Origin: Pachypanchax playfairii
Taxonomy: Eukaryota > Chordata > Actinopteri > Cyprinodontiformes > Aplocheilidae
Length of the DNA: 64,000 nucleotides
Assembly: GCA_006937955.1 (NCBI GenBank)
Contig: SSNP01000017.1
Coordinates: 1,116,537-1,180,536 of the forward strand
Direction: 5' to 3'
Each line of letters opens with the position of its first letter. Position 1 is the stretch's first letter. The notes under the pieces are model-generated. The model was not told the origin of the DNA, made no database searches, and saw only the letters and a program-made list of their open reading frames with translations. Positions 13,932 to 25,426 of this stretch are shown one piece after another. A program made the position numbers and the translations under genes.

Positions 13932-14095
13932 AAACACCAAACAAAAGAGAAGACGAGGCTGCTGAACTGAAATGTTTTTTAAAAATAGCCTATGGCTTTA
14001 TATTATATACATATTATTTTACTGTCAGTTAAATGTACACATTACCTTTGAAAAGTTTTAATATCAAAGTGTGTTTGTTATCTTTTTAATACTCT

Positions 14096-14103
14096 GGGAA
14101 TAA
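14096..14103 (+). terminator. Probable tmprss5 polyadenylation signal
   Basis: AATAAA occurs in 'gggaataaattc', about 165 bp after the inferred tmprss5 stop and before the pih1d2 promoter. It is the first good signal downstream. Confidence 0.5.
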
Positions 14104-14193
14104 ATTCACTTTATTGGGAAAATTGTGTCTAATTACTCTCAGGCGCAGTTGCTTTTATCCGCTAGGCTGTAAACTGCTTGACATTGTCGTGCG

Positions 14194-14207
14194 GTTTCCA
14201 TGGCAAT
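14194..14207 (+). promoter_or_regulatory. RFX X-box in the pih1d2 promoter
   Basis: GTTTCCATGGCAAT differs at two positions from the palindromic X-box GTTGCCATGGCAAC. It lies 203 bp upstream of the pih1d2 ATG. RFX factors bind X-boxes in promoters of cilium genes, and PIH proteins help assemble axonemal dyneins, so position and gene function agree. Binding itself is inferred. Confidence 0.6.
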
Positions 14208-14409
14208 CAACAACGTTAGCAAAACCAGAGCTGCACGTCTTATTTCATCGGTTGGTGTGATTTTGTTCATGTTTTTGCTTTTAAAGAAACATTCCGTAGT
14301 AGCATTATTTTATGTGAAACATCAGTAAAACTTGCTTTCTAGTTAAAACGTGTGAAAGTAAACCGTTAAACTAACTTGCGGTAGTGGCGCTAGTGAGACG
14401 TTCACTAAC

Positions 14410-17400
14410 ATGTCGGTTAGCGGAACAGACGACGCTCTGCGGCAGGTTCACCAGTTTTGGTCCATGCTGGATGATCTTTCTGAAAATGACCCCGCAGCTT
14501 ACCGCAAGTTTATAGAGAAACAAATGACGAAAGGGGCTCAACTCAGTGCACCGCCTGAGCTTCACTCGTGCGTGAGAACTCGGATACAGGTAAGTTGTAG
14601 GTGTGTATCAGTAAACAGGACAGTATGGAAAGCTGTTGTAACATATAACTTGTACTTCTTTCTGTAGGGACATATTATATTAAAAATTACATTGCTAGTA
14701 GTAAATTAAAACCAAATGTATCTAAAATATATTTTCTACCTGTTAAATTATATTTTAGTTTTATTTTCTGAAACTTAGTTATAAAAATCATTAACCTTTC
14801 TAATTGACTGTTTAACCATAGGCTGGATTTTTATATAATTCTTCCTTTTCAAAATGATTGGGGGTTTTTTTTCTCCTGCAATTCATATTTCAGGGTTCTC
14901 AAACATCATTCATTTTTATAGAAATTATGTAACTTTTTTCCTTCATGTGTATTGACTTAAAGTTCTTATTTAAAATGAATATTATGGACGTATTTATAGT
15001 ATTTTTACAAGACAAAACTTTAACTTCAGTTCTGTCTGATGCAGTAGCTACAAGGTTTTACAGTTAAATAATTATGAATTGTATCAATTTCCAATATATC
15101 TTTTTTCTATTGTTTTTGTTTAGTTTTGTATTTTTACTATATTAAAGTTAATCTGTGTTGCTTTTATATGAATTCATGATTTTATATTCTACAGTTTGTA
15201 CAGCACTTTGTTAGTGACGCTTGTTTTAAAATAGACTTGATAAATAAACTTGGATTTATTTGTTGGTTCCAGATTATTGGACATCTAAAGCTGAAAGTCC
15301 AACACACATGAACTGATAAAATGATGTAATTGCTTTACAAGGAATAATAGCTGGAAGTGTATGGAGCATTTTGAATATCCAAAATGTTAATTTTTACTAC
15401 TCTGAAAAGCCAATCTAATTATATGACTAATCAATTGCCCATGCCCTACACATACAGGCCATAATCCCTGTTTCTAGACCAGCTCACATTTTAAACCTGG
15501 AAATATTTTTCTCACACATGGAATACGCTCTGACTTTTCCTATAGTCTGATTTGAAATAATCTGATTTCTTGAAGGAAGTGTAAAATAATCCCGGTTCAA
15601 ATGAGGATTTAAATCATACCTGGAAAGCAGCGATTTAACTTCAGATTAAAGGCTGTTTGCCACAAGATGCATGTTGGAAATGAACATCAAAGACACTAGA
15701 TAACCACTCAAAACAAGACCAGCAAGAAGATTGTTGGGAGACTGGATTAACATGCTATCTGATGACAGATTTTCGTGACCCTTTCTGTATCTACGAAGAT
15801 GTAGCTGAAATCTTTTGTTTGCATCAGACAGCTTTGATGTGACTCGGTAGGGAGAGCTTCCTAACGACCTGCCTCACCTTGAGCAGATTTGTGCAGTATA
15901 AGTGAATCAATTGTGTGAGCAGTAGTGCACGAAATCCGCAATGCAATATGTGAACTGAGAAAGGATCACATCAAGTTCCAAGGTTAATAGTTTATTGTTG
16001 AAAAGAACTGACAAATTGCTGCTGCTGCTTCGTTTCTCTCTCCGTCTCTTTGACATTCAACAACATCAAGAGCTTTTCTCTCAGTTCATGTATTTTAATT
16101 TTCCATAAAAATACCGTGATTACCCAAATTGTTGCTGTACAATCGTTTGTATTTATTTCAGAGAATTTTATCTTTGAGTTTTTTTTTTGTAACTCTGTCT
16201 TATATTTATTAGCTACAATGTTCTAGTTTTTTACCTGTTTTATTTTTTTATTATCCAATCCCATCACATATTTAGACAGCGTTTCTAACCAAGTGATTAA
16301 ATGACAAATAAAAGCAGAATCAGAGCTTCAGGTACAAGTAAGATGGTTCTCTTGTCTCTATTATCAAAGCCCACGCTAGATGAACAAGTCCTGTACAAAA
16401 GAGTCTTGGAGGTTTTAAAGAAATTCATCTGATTTGAAGTTATTGAAGAGTCTGATAGTTTTTTAGTTGAAACTAATTTCCTTTAAAAGTGTCCTTCTGC
16501 TTTCACAGACGTTTTTATGTTTTCTTTTTTCTTTCTCTGATAAGGTCAGGGGTCAAACTCCAGCTCCACATGCACACTGCTAAATATTCTGTGGAAATAT
16601 TCCACCTTGGGAGGATCCGTCCCTTTACACCATGTGCTCACTGTTAATCTGATCAGGTTTCCAACAGATGATCTGATCTGTCCTGCATGACCTTAATCTA
16701 AGATTCTGTAGTCTGAAACTAGTTAATCTGAAACTAAGTAACAACTCAGAAAGACATTGGATTAGTGTGGATTAATTTACATCACATTGCTGTATCTTTA
16801 TTTAGGCTTTGAGTGCAAACTGATCCTTTATAGTGTTTATCACTGAATTTAAAAATTACAGAAGAGTCAGACAATATCTTCTAAGATTATAAAATACAGA
16901 TCAAACTCAAAGTTTAACTAATCTGACAAATCATCATAATTTAAAACCCAATAAGGATATACTGTCAGTATTTAAACATATTACTCCACAGTTTGATTTA
17001 AAACTAGGGTTTTATTAAATTACATTTGACTTTAAAATGTGAGAAAATGCAGAATAATATTTATTACTAATTCCCAAACCAGCTTAAAAACGCTAAATAT
17101 ACAAAGAAAATCCAAAAATCCTGACTTCTAGAGAAGTAAAGTTCCTGCTAATTTCATCTAATGGCTCATATATCGACTGTTTCAGATGGAAAAACATCAG
17201 ACTTATAACACATCTGTAGCGCTGTCAGACCAGGGTGTACTTACTTCTATCAAATGTGACATGTGGACAGTTTTATGATGCACGTCTGTGTCCTCATCAG
17301 GAACCAAAGCCAGGCTTGCTTTACATTAATATATGCAGCTGGAAACGTGTTCCTGCACCTCCAAATCTGAGCAGCTCTTTACCGATGAGTGTTGGAAAAC

Positions 17401-18365
17401 TGGAAACAGCCACCAAAGAAGGTCAAAGTGAGTCTCAGGTCCCGAAGCTGTTCGCTGTGTTATATAACTTAAACTCAAGTCTTTTCCTGTGCAGGCTGGT
17501 CTGCTGTGTTGGATGTGGCAGTAAATCCTGCAGTGCTACAGGAGTGTAATGAAGATAAAGCAGACATTAATAATGTCTATAAGCTGGCCCTGCACTTCCT
17601 CCAGCAGCAGCTGGGGATGCAGTTATCTCAGGAGTACAGTGTTGTTAGCTGCAGCCCAAACAGTAGCCCAGATGACTTCCGCCGTCGTCTTGGGTTCCAG
17701 ATGCAGCTCAGCACCACCAAACAAAAAGAAACAGGTAAACAAGCTTTTTACCCTGATTATCTGGGCTAAACCCGTCATGCAGGCCCTTTTTCTCTTCTTG
17801 TGAAGGTTTATCATCTTTCACCTTTATACAGATAGTCTGACTCCAGCTTCCCTCCTTTGGCATGTCTCATCTCAACAATCAGAGAAACAGGACTTCACAC
17901 CCCCAATGATCTGTAGCCCTGTGGAGAACAAGAAGAAGGATTTGATCCAGGTCCTCTCCAGCACCTCCGTGGAGCCTCAGAAGCCAGAGTACCAACTTGA
18001 GGTGAGAGATGATACAGCAGGAGTCCCTCGCAGCATGAACCTGACAGTGGAGCTGCCAAAGGTTTACTCTATGTCAGAGTGCCAGCTGAGCGTGTCTAAG
18101 GTTAGTAGTTAGACAGTCCCTTAAAATGTTAGAATGAACCACTTAGATGGGCTTCATTGCATATAGCTGCATCTGATAAAAAAATCCTACAGGGAGTTTT
18201 ACAGTGTCCCAAATACATTCTTCTCTTCAGGACGACGTTCTTCTGGAAGTGGCAGACATGTACTATTTGCTCCTGGACTTGCCAAAAACTGTAAAGGAGG
18301 ACACTGCCTCTGCCATCTTCAATAGGAAGAAACAAAGACTTACACTCACACTGGATGTTTTATGA
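14410..18365 (+). CDS. pih1d2: PIH1 domain-containing protein 2, 5 coding exons
   Basis: PIH1-family cytoplasmic co-chaperone-like protein; relatives (PIH1D1, DNAAF2/Kintoun, PIH1D3) link HSP90/R2TP to clients such as axonemal dynein arms. Coding exons: 14410-14589, 17301-17427, 17495-17734, 17832-18100, 18231-18365; phases agree and give 316 aa (human about 315). The N-terminus (VHQFWSMLDDLSENDP) matches the family start. LLYINICSWKRVPAP and VLDVAVNP are the PIH1-fold core. The C-terminal part (MNLTVELPKVYSMSECQLSV, then DDVLLEV and a LTLTLDVL end) is the CS/p23-like beta domain. ATG 14,410 opens the first conserved block, with an X-box upstream. Intron 1 is long (2.7 kb). The gene lies about 480 bp after tmprss5 on the same strand and tail-to-tail with dixdc1. 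Confidence 0.93.
15190..15256 (+). repeat. Possible LINE/SINE tail in pih1d2 intron 1
   Basis: 'acagcactttg ... aataaacttgg' resembles the common teleost retroposon tail ending in 'tataaataaacttgacttg'. It is short and degenerate. The rest of intron 1 (14,590-17,300) shows nothing I can identify. Confidence 0.3.
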
Positions 18366-18387
18366 TCATCTGCCTTTATGGAAAAAC

Positions 18388-18396
18388 TAAAATAAA
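18388..18396 (+). terminator. pih1d2 polyadenylation signal
   Basis: AATAAA sits about 25 bp after the pih1d2 stop ('aaaataaatgc'), which gives a very short 3' UTR. Confidence 0.6.
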
Positions 18397-18399
18397 TGC

Positions 18400-19203
18400 A
18401 CAAATCATGGAGGAGGGAGATAATTTTTACACCAAAATTCATTCAAATTAAGCAAAACTAGCTTGTTATGGATAAAACATCGTGAGCACATACTGCTGAG
18501 GGCCACATGCACAGGCTCAAACAACAAACAGCTGCCTGTAAAATCCGTACAATTGTCCCCGTGTGCCATGTGGCCCAATATGCTGCAGCATATTAATTTC
18601 CTAACCCCCCACCTCCCAAAAAATTAATTGACATAACAGCAATCTGTGAATGTTTACTAATGTGTTGGTGTTCTGGTGGAGGTGTGTAATAGCTGGGAGA
18701 CGGTGAACAGTTTTTATTGCTGTTTCCAGGAGAAATAATTGTCCATAAAATGATCCGTGCAATAATTTATGTTTATTAAAACATCTGAAGCAGAACAACA
18801 ACAACAACATTTGGCAACATGGAACTTGTGAAAAATGTCAGTAAACTTTTCGTACTTTTGAGGTTTTAGCACAAAATGCACCAATTCTAGCCTTAATTTA
18901 AAACTAACACTGAGTCCAGAGCTTCAAGTATCATAATACTGACATTCAGCTGCAGTTTCACACATTAATTTTAAGCTGCAGACAATGTGTAATGTGCATT
19001 CTGTTAAAGAAAGTAGTATCCAAATGCAGAGTCTCGTATCAAACATTCACATTTTAAACATGGCTGCATATTTAAAGGTGGTAACTCCATTGGTCCCAGT
19101 TTATTATAGAATAGCTACTCTTTTTATTTCATTTCTTGTAATTTGGGTTGAGTTTTGGTCCAGGAGGAACAACATGGGTTTGTAGTTGTGGACTTGTAGG
19201 GTT
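18400..19203. other. Tail-to-tail spacer between pih1d2 and dixdc1
   Basis: About 800 bp of AT-rich DNA holding the 3' ends of both genes. I see no exon. Minus-strand AATAAA-like signals (TTTATT on the plus strand, for example near 18,772) could end dixdc1. Confidence 0.5.
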
Positions 19204-22200
19204 CTACCTCCGCTCTCCGTGATCCTCCTCCACCCACGCTACAATCTTCCCCTCCCAGCCAGGAACGATCGCTCCGTCCTGAAACACCTGCAGAGCAAAT
19301 ATTCAGTGTTTGCATATTTGACTGATTCGAATCTTAAGGTGTTGTTCACACTGGGATGGTGTTTTATCTCATGTTCACATGGAAACTGTAAACAAAAACA
19401 TCATCCTTGAATTTTCTAACAAATTCTTTCTTCTATGGGATGGAAATGAGTCACCCAACAGAGCTACAAACATAAACATGAAGCATAGAGGTGATGTAAT
19501 AAGAAGCAGGTCCTACCTCCTCTTTCACCGTGCCAAACTCAGGGTCAAGGGCCTTGAAGTGGTATCTGAAATTACCTTGTCTGTCTACAGCAGCCTTGAA
19601 GTCTCGCAGTGTGACTTCACCCAGCCTGCAAGCACAAACTGCCAGTCATGATCTATGCATTTCTACACCCACACACAACATCAGGCTTTTCCAGGATAAA
19701 CACTGAGCCGTTTTAAAGTTCTAGTCATGCTTCAATCCACCCCTCACACAGACAGTAACTCGTTTAAAAATCATTCACCCTGCAGTGATGAGCAAACAGC
19801 AGCAATAACCCCTAATTAAGAGTCTTTTTTTTACCTTTTCGGGATGTTAATCAGAAACGGAGTGAGTGAGCGATCTGTAAAGTAGAGCACTTTAGTTGAG
19901 ACGGCAGCGTCTAATCCAGGGCTGCTGTGCGAGTGCGCCATTTCTGCAGAGAACATTAAAAGAAACAAACATTATTTTTCCACAATCAGATTGTGAAATG
20001 GCTCTGGCCTCACAGCCGGTGGTGCCTTCTCCACGCGCAGCGGTGGAACTGCATGGGATAATTTGATTTGACAACTCCAGTTGAGATGTTGCGAGGAATG
20101 GATGACAAATATTAAATAAAACAAAAGATTTTTGTTTGTCTCACTCGAGCTCGGCGGCCAGGAGTCACGGTCTGTTGAGTTGGCTCTACGTCCTGGTGAT
20201 TTAAATTCCTCCTAGAAGAAGAAGAAGAACCAATTACTCACTGGAAACAGAGTGATCTACTCATCCTTTTTCAAGTGACAGACGAGCTACAACTTTGAAA
20301 TATTTCTTATCAGTGAGTGTTTACCCTTCTCTCCTGCCTGCGCTGGATGTCCAAGGAGTGCAGTCGGTCCATGAGGCTGGCCACGCCCTGTTCCAAAGTG
20401 TCCAGGGTGTGATGCTGGGGGTCGTGACCCGAGAAACTGTCCCTTAGACTTCGTAGTGCTTCCCTGACGAGCTGCAGCTCCTCACCCTGAGACAACAAAA
20501 CCTCAGTTATCCTTCTATAACTCTATAAAACCCACAATGTACTGAAACACAATATAAACCCAGTATGTTCTGTGACTAAGAACCCAGACGATACACTGCT
20601 TTAGAAAGTGGAATGTTTTCACATTTCCTTGCTGCCCTGTCATGTTTTTTTTTTTTAAATTTCATAATAAACCAAATATTTGAGAGCCAGAGCTGAAGAG
20701 TGATCTTTTCCTTCTGATTTATACGGTTATAAAACATTTAGAATGTGGTCGAAGAGGCTTATCTGACAAATATATTGTGTTGTACGAGATCGTAAACACA
20801 TTCAGGGCTTAATTTGGATCAGTTTAGCCACTTATTGCACTCACAGCTTATTTACTAAACAGTTTGGTTGCAAACATTCTGCTTGCGACGTGAAATCATT
20901 GCAGATGTTTTCTTTTGAAGTATCTGCTGATTAGAAGCTGAATGGAACCTCTTCTCTTTAAACCCAGAGGACTTGACAGCCATGATGTCTTTAAAAAATT
21001 CTAAATTTGATTGTAATTCGCCACTCGACTTGACGGCTTTCCACTTTGGTTCTATTCATTCTGGTAAATACTAAAAGACAGTGAAGGAGGAGACATTTAA
21101 AACTTTGAAAAGTCTCCCAGACACAGATTCACGTGAGACAGTCACGTAGCTGCCTGAGGGTTTAATATCTCAACTGGTTTCTACTTTGTCCCTTGTGTCC
21201 ACAGAGTTCTCCAACTTCTTAGAGACTTATCTAACACAAATGATGAGAACCTCAAATTCTATTCAATTTGAAGTTGACAATGTTATTAAACTATTTGCTA
21301 ACACAGTTTAAAGTGAGGAAAATTTCCCCAGTTTTCACTTCAAAAGACTCTAAAAGCTGTAACTGCACCGTCCAGCTGATTTGTTAGAATAAAGTTTTTA
21401 GCTATGAGATGTTTGAGGTTTTGTTCAGCAGTGAATCCCCTTTTTTATACTTTCTTTGATGTGATCAGATTCAAAAAGAGACATTTTTAAAAAATGTTTT
21501 CATTTTTATACTACTGTACTATGCAATCTGTTCTGTTTAAAAATGAATCTTCAACATTTGGAGGCATTAATTTTGGAAATGAGAGTTGTGCATTCTATAA
21601 TGTAAACTCTGAAAATATGTTGTGATCTGGGAAGACGAGCCGTTAACCGGGACCAGTTTGGAACAAACCCGAGCAGAAACAACTGCTAGTGCTTTTTGAT
21701 GGATTATTTTATTTACTTGCTTTTTTTAACTCCATAACTAGTAGTTCACCTCAACTGGCTGACACTAGATGAATTTACTACTTGCTGTTTAACCCCAGTG
21801 TCCAAGATTGTAGATGTCAACATCAAACCCTAAGACAGCGATGGAAGATGTTACAGAGACGTTGGTGTTCACCCTGCAGATGGCTGCCATAAAGACTGTG
21901 AACATATTGCTGAGACCAGAAAGTTGGACTGTAACCTGAGTATGTTCCTCCTCCAGGTGCTGTTTTCATCTCCTGACATCTGAACAATTCGGATCTGAGC
22001 CCAGATCAGTATCAATTCACTTATTTTTAACATAAAAACTTTAGTCACTCTGATTGGAAGCCTGTATTGAGGAGATGTGAGTGATGTAAACACTATATGC
22101 AACAAAATAACTAAATATCTGCATTTTGAGTTAATAGTGTTTCAACTATTATACAATTTCTCTCCATAAATAGTAACTTCCTCAGACTGTAATTTTTTAA

Positions 22201-22255
22201 ATTGTAATCTTTAGTTTTTTTTTCTTACCCAAAAGATGCCTTTGTGCAATAATTC

Positions 22256-22289
<34 letters not shown>

Positions 22290-25145
22290 GAAGGTACGTA
22301 CTGGTGCATTGTGCTGAAATGCTGGAGGAGACGTTGGTGCCACACAGTTACCATAACCACCACATTCACTCCTGAATGACTGTCAAATTGAAACAGTGTG
22401 TTAATAAATCTGAGGTGAATCTTTGTAATATACAAAAAATCATTATTATTAGAAAAAGAAGCAAATTGTGCTGCAAAAGCACCGAAATACTGAGTTATTC
22501 TTCAAAATAAAAAAAACTTTATTGTTGTTCAAAAACTGTTATAAACACATAAGTGGCTCACATTGTTGCACCGGGTGATGTGTGTTTTTATGAAGATGGA
22601 AACAGCTGCAGCTTTTTATTTTTTGTTTTTATATGAGTAATTCCCTCATTCGCCGTCCCACTGCAAAGAAACCTCACTGATGCAGGAAATGTGTATTAAT
22701 CTGCTACTGAAAAACCTCCCAAACAAATACACTATTTACTTTCCTGTGCGTGTGGGTTTATAGAGACTACAGTGTTGATATGTACGAAGAAAAATCACTT
22801 GCTTTTTGAGCACTGTGCTGCCTAAATGCATCAGTGGTTGAGGTGTTATCAAGTGATTTGTTGATAGGAAGAAAAGTGGCTGCTGCTGTGTGTGAAGTCG
22901 AGCGTGAATGCGATTTGAAACAGCCTGTTGTTATTTATGTGGAAATGCAGAATTTGCTGTGGTGTTGCTTTAATCGCGTCATGCTTCATACCCGTCTGTG
23001 GCTGACTTCATGTGCTTTATGCTGAGCTTCATCAAGCTTTTGTTGCTGCAGTAATCTGTCCTTCCTCCCAAGCTGCTGCTATTGTGACGAGACAGACAGG
23101 TGAAATCCAGTAAATAAAAACCTGCATGTGTGTATTTAAACAAAAACACAAACAAAAAAGAAACGTATTGACATCTAACAAAGATAAAGTCGTACCTCGT
23201 ATTCACTGAGTAATTTGTTTCTTTCACTCAGTTTGCGTTTGAGCTCCTCCTGCAGGGAAACGAACGAGTTTGATTTATGATTTTTGTATATTTAAATCTG
23301 GTCAGGTAAACAGGTAAAAGTAAAATGATTAAAGGACATTATCACTTGTCTCACGTTTTCTCCCTCTAACTGATCTTTGGCCATGTTGCACCTCAGCAGC
23401 TCCTGCTTTAACTGCAGCACAGCCTCTTCCTGCACAGCCAGGCGCTGCTGTAGAGCATCCTAATGAGAAGGAGGAGAAGATCAAAGAGGTTAAGATGCAA
23501 ATACTGATCGAGCGCATCCACCCGCCTCATTTATTTCACATTTATTGCATCCACTCACTTTTAAATGCATTTATCTTTGTAAATACATTTTGTAAAACAA
23601 ACAAACTGCTGAATCATCAGTTAGGGAGATTGTAAAACTGGATCAAATGAAGGAAATCTTTTAATCAGTTTTAGAGGTTTACCTTGATGGCCTGAATGTG
23701 GCGTGTCTCCTGTTTGTGTCTCAGGAGTTCCCTCTATGAGACACACATGAACAGTCTCATTAAAGAAAAAGGAAATCTGGTCCAAAGGAAGCTCATCTAT
23801 ATTAATTCCAATTACATTTACTTACTGTACCTTGAGATCAAGGGCTTCCTCCATGCTCTGGTCCAGACGACTGCGGATTAGAACCTTCAAAGGGAGAGGA
23901 TAATTAGAGAACGGAAAAATGTCAGAACGTATGAAGAGGCGATGGAAGAGCATGACAGTAGGCTAGCAGATCAGAGAGAATTCATCTGTGCTCTCCAGAG
24001 GAGTGATGGCTGCAAACATCATCACAAAGGAAGGCCTGACATGGACACTTTGCACAGAGCAGAGAGGACGAGTTGTCTTCTCACGTACTAGCTGCTGCTC
24101 AGTGGTCACCCGGGTGTCTCCAAAGTTCAGGGATCCGTCCTGGTCTTCTTCAGGGAGGGACCCGTGCAGCAGCAAACCCTGTAGACAGACACAAAATATT
24201 TACATGTACAAAAAAACCCAAGAGTTGATTGCTAATAATAGTCGGGAGTAATGAAACACATAGAACTTTAAATAATACTTACAGGTATATAGAAATATCT
24301 GTCAAATATAAAACCTACTGAGCTTAATAATCGATACAATCAATGGAAGTGAATAAAAATGAAATTGATGAGTCGACTGGTTTTACACACAAACTTTAAA
24401 ATCAGTTAGAAAACGACTTTCTGTAAAAGTTAGTTTTTATTTTATTTTCTGGATATTGTTTTTTTTTTTTTTGCAGCTGCAGCACGATCGTGAATGAAGA
24501 CAAAAAATACATCACTCGTCTTCTTAAAACAATAAAACAGCTGTTTCATCTTCATCATTCTTACTACTTTAAATCTACTCCTGACGTATAAATAAACAAT
24601 AATAAAAAAAGCTTCTTGTTAAATAATTAGACTTGACTGGTGTGTCTGAACTGCAGCATTCCTCTGATTCATCTGCTGTCTTTGTACCTTTATACTGAAG
24701 TTTTTAAGTGGAGTTGCTATTTGTTTTATTTTAAAGTATTTTATTATAAATAAAATCTTACCTGTAAGCGGAAAACCATCCTTCTGGCTTCCTGCATCTC
24801 CTTCTCCAGCTGCTCCTGGTGAGCATCAAGCTGCTCCTCCCATGGCTTTTCTTCTTCCTGTCCATCATGTACTAGTGAAGGACACAATCCACAGAGCAGC
24901 ACCTCTTCTAAAAGAGACAAAAATAATAACATTATTGTGTCTTTTTACAGCAAAATGTCTGACTCTACAGGAGTTCATCTGCCTCCAATCAACCTGGGAC
25001 AGATTTCCTCTCTGTCGGTTCTGGTCTGTCTCCCTGAGGTTCCTCCTGGTCCTGATCATGGACTGGCTCTTCTTTCGTGGTGTCAGTGGACTGGGTGATA
25101 ACATACTCATCTTTGGGGGAGTGTGCAGGGCTGGCTGAGCTGAGA
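19204..25145 (-). CDS. dixdc1: DIX domain-containing protein 1 (C-terminal 13 exons; 5' end not resolved)
   Basis: Wnt-pathway regulator (Ccd1) that polymerises with Dishevelled/Axin through its DIX domain. Exons in transcript order: 25145-24994, 24907-24762, 24178-24089, 23884-23831, 23733-23683, 23459-23355, 23249-23196, 23075-22992, 20486-20325, 20211-20145, 19943-19835, 19625-19517, 19287-19204. Every junction keeps phase, giving 421 codons plus TAG. Seen in order: acidic linker (ASPAHSPKDEYVITQS); coiled coil (WEEQLDAHQEQLEKEMQEAR, RSRLDQSMEE, DALQQRLAVQ, LKRKLSERN); FSGHDPQHHTLDTLEQG; DIX domain (STKVLYFTDRSLTPF to PGWEGKIVAWVEEDHGE). All match vertebrate DIXDC1. The calponin-homology N-terminus and the human exon that follows SDVSYHQ were not found; the latter is phase-0 and skippable. 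An in-frame ATG at 25,195, read through the upstream acceptor, could start a short isoform of 438 aa. Confidence 0.92.
22254..22290. repeat. (AAT)n microsatellite
   Basis: About 11 uninterrupted AAT/TAA units in the large dixdc1 intron (20,487-22,991). Confidence 0.9.
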
Positions 25146-25425
25146 CTGAAACAGATGGTGGGAAACGGCAGGGATGAATCTTTATATGCTGCCAAACAAA
25201 ATGATAGTAAATAAACAAAGCTGCATAAAATGGAAATCTACATCTTACTGACTCCAAGAGGAGCAACAAAATGGGAATTACTTTCATCTTGGATATAATA
25301 TTATACAACCATGTTTTAGCACAACGCCCCAACCCCCCCCCCAACAAATACAGTATCAAAAACACACAGAGGTAATAAAAACACAACTAAACTTGGAGAA
25401 AGACAGACACTGGGAGCAGGACTGC

Positions 25426-25426
25426 N
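25426..25426. other. Ambiguous base (N)
   Basis: A single undetermined base in 'actgcnatga', upstream of the first recognised dixdc1 exon. It does not touch any annotated exon. Confidence 0.99.

Noticed and set aside
24865..25386. 173-codon minus-strand open frame overlapping dixdc1 exons
   Set aside because: Out of frame with the DIXDC1-like exons, whose frame matches the family and splices correctly.
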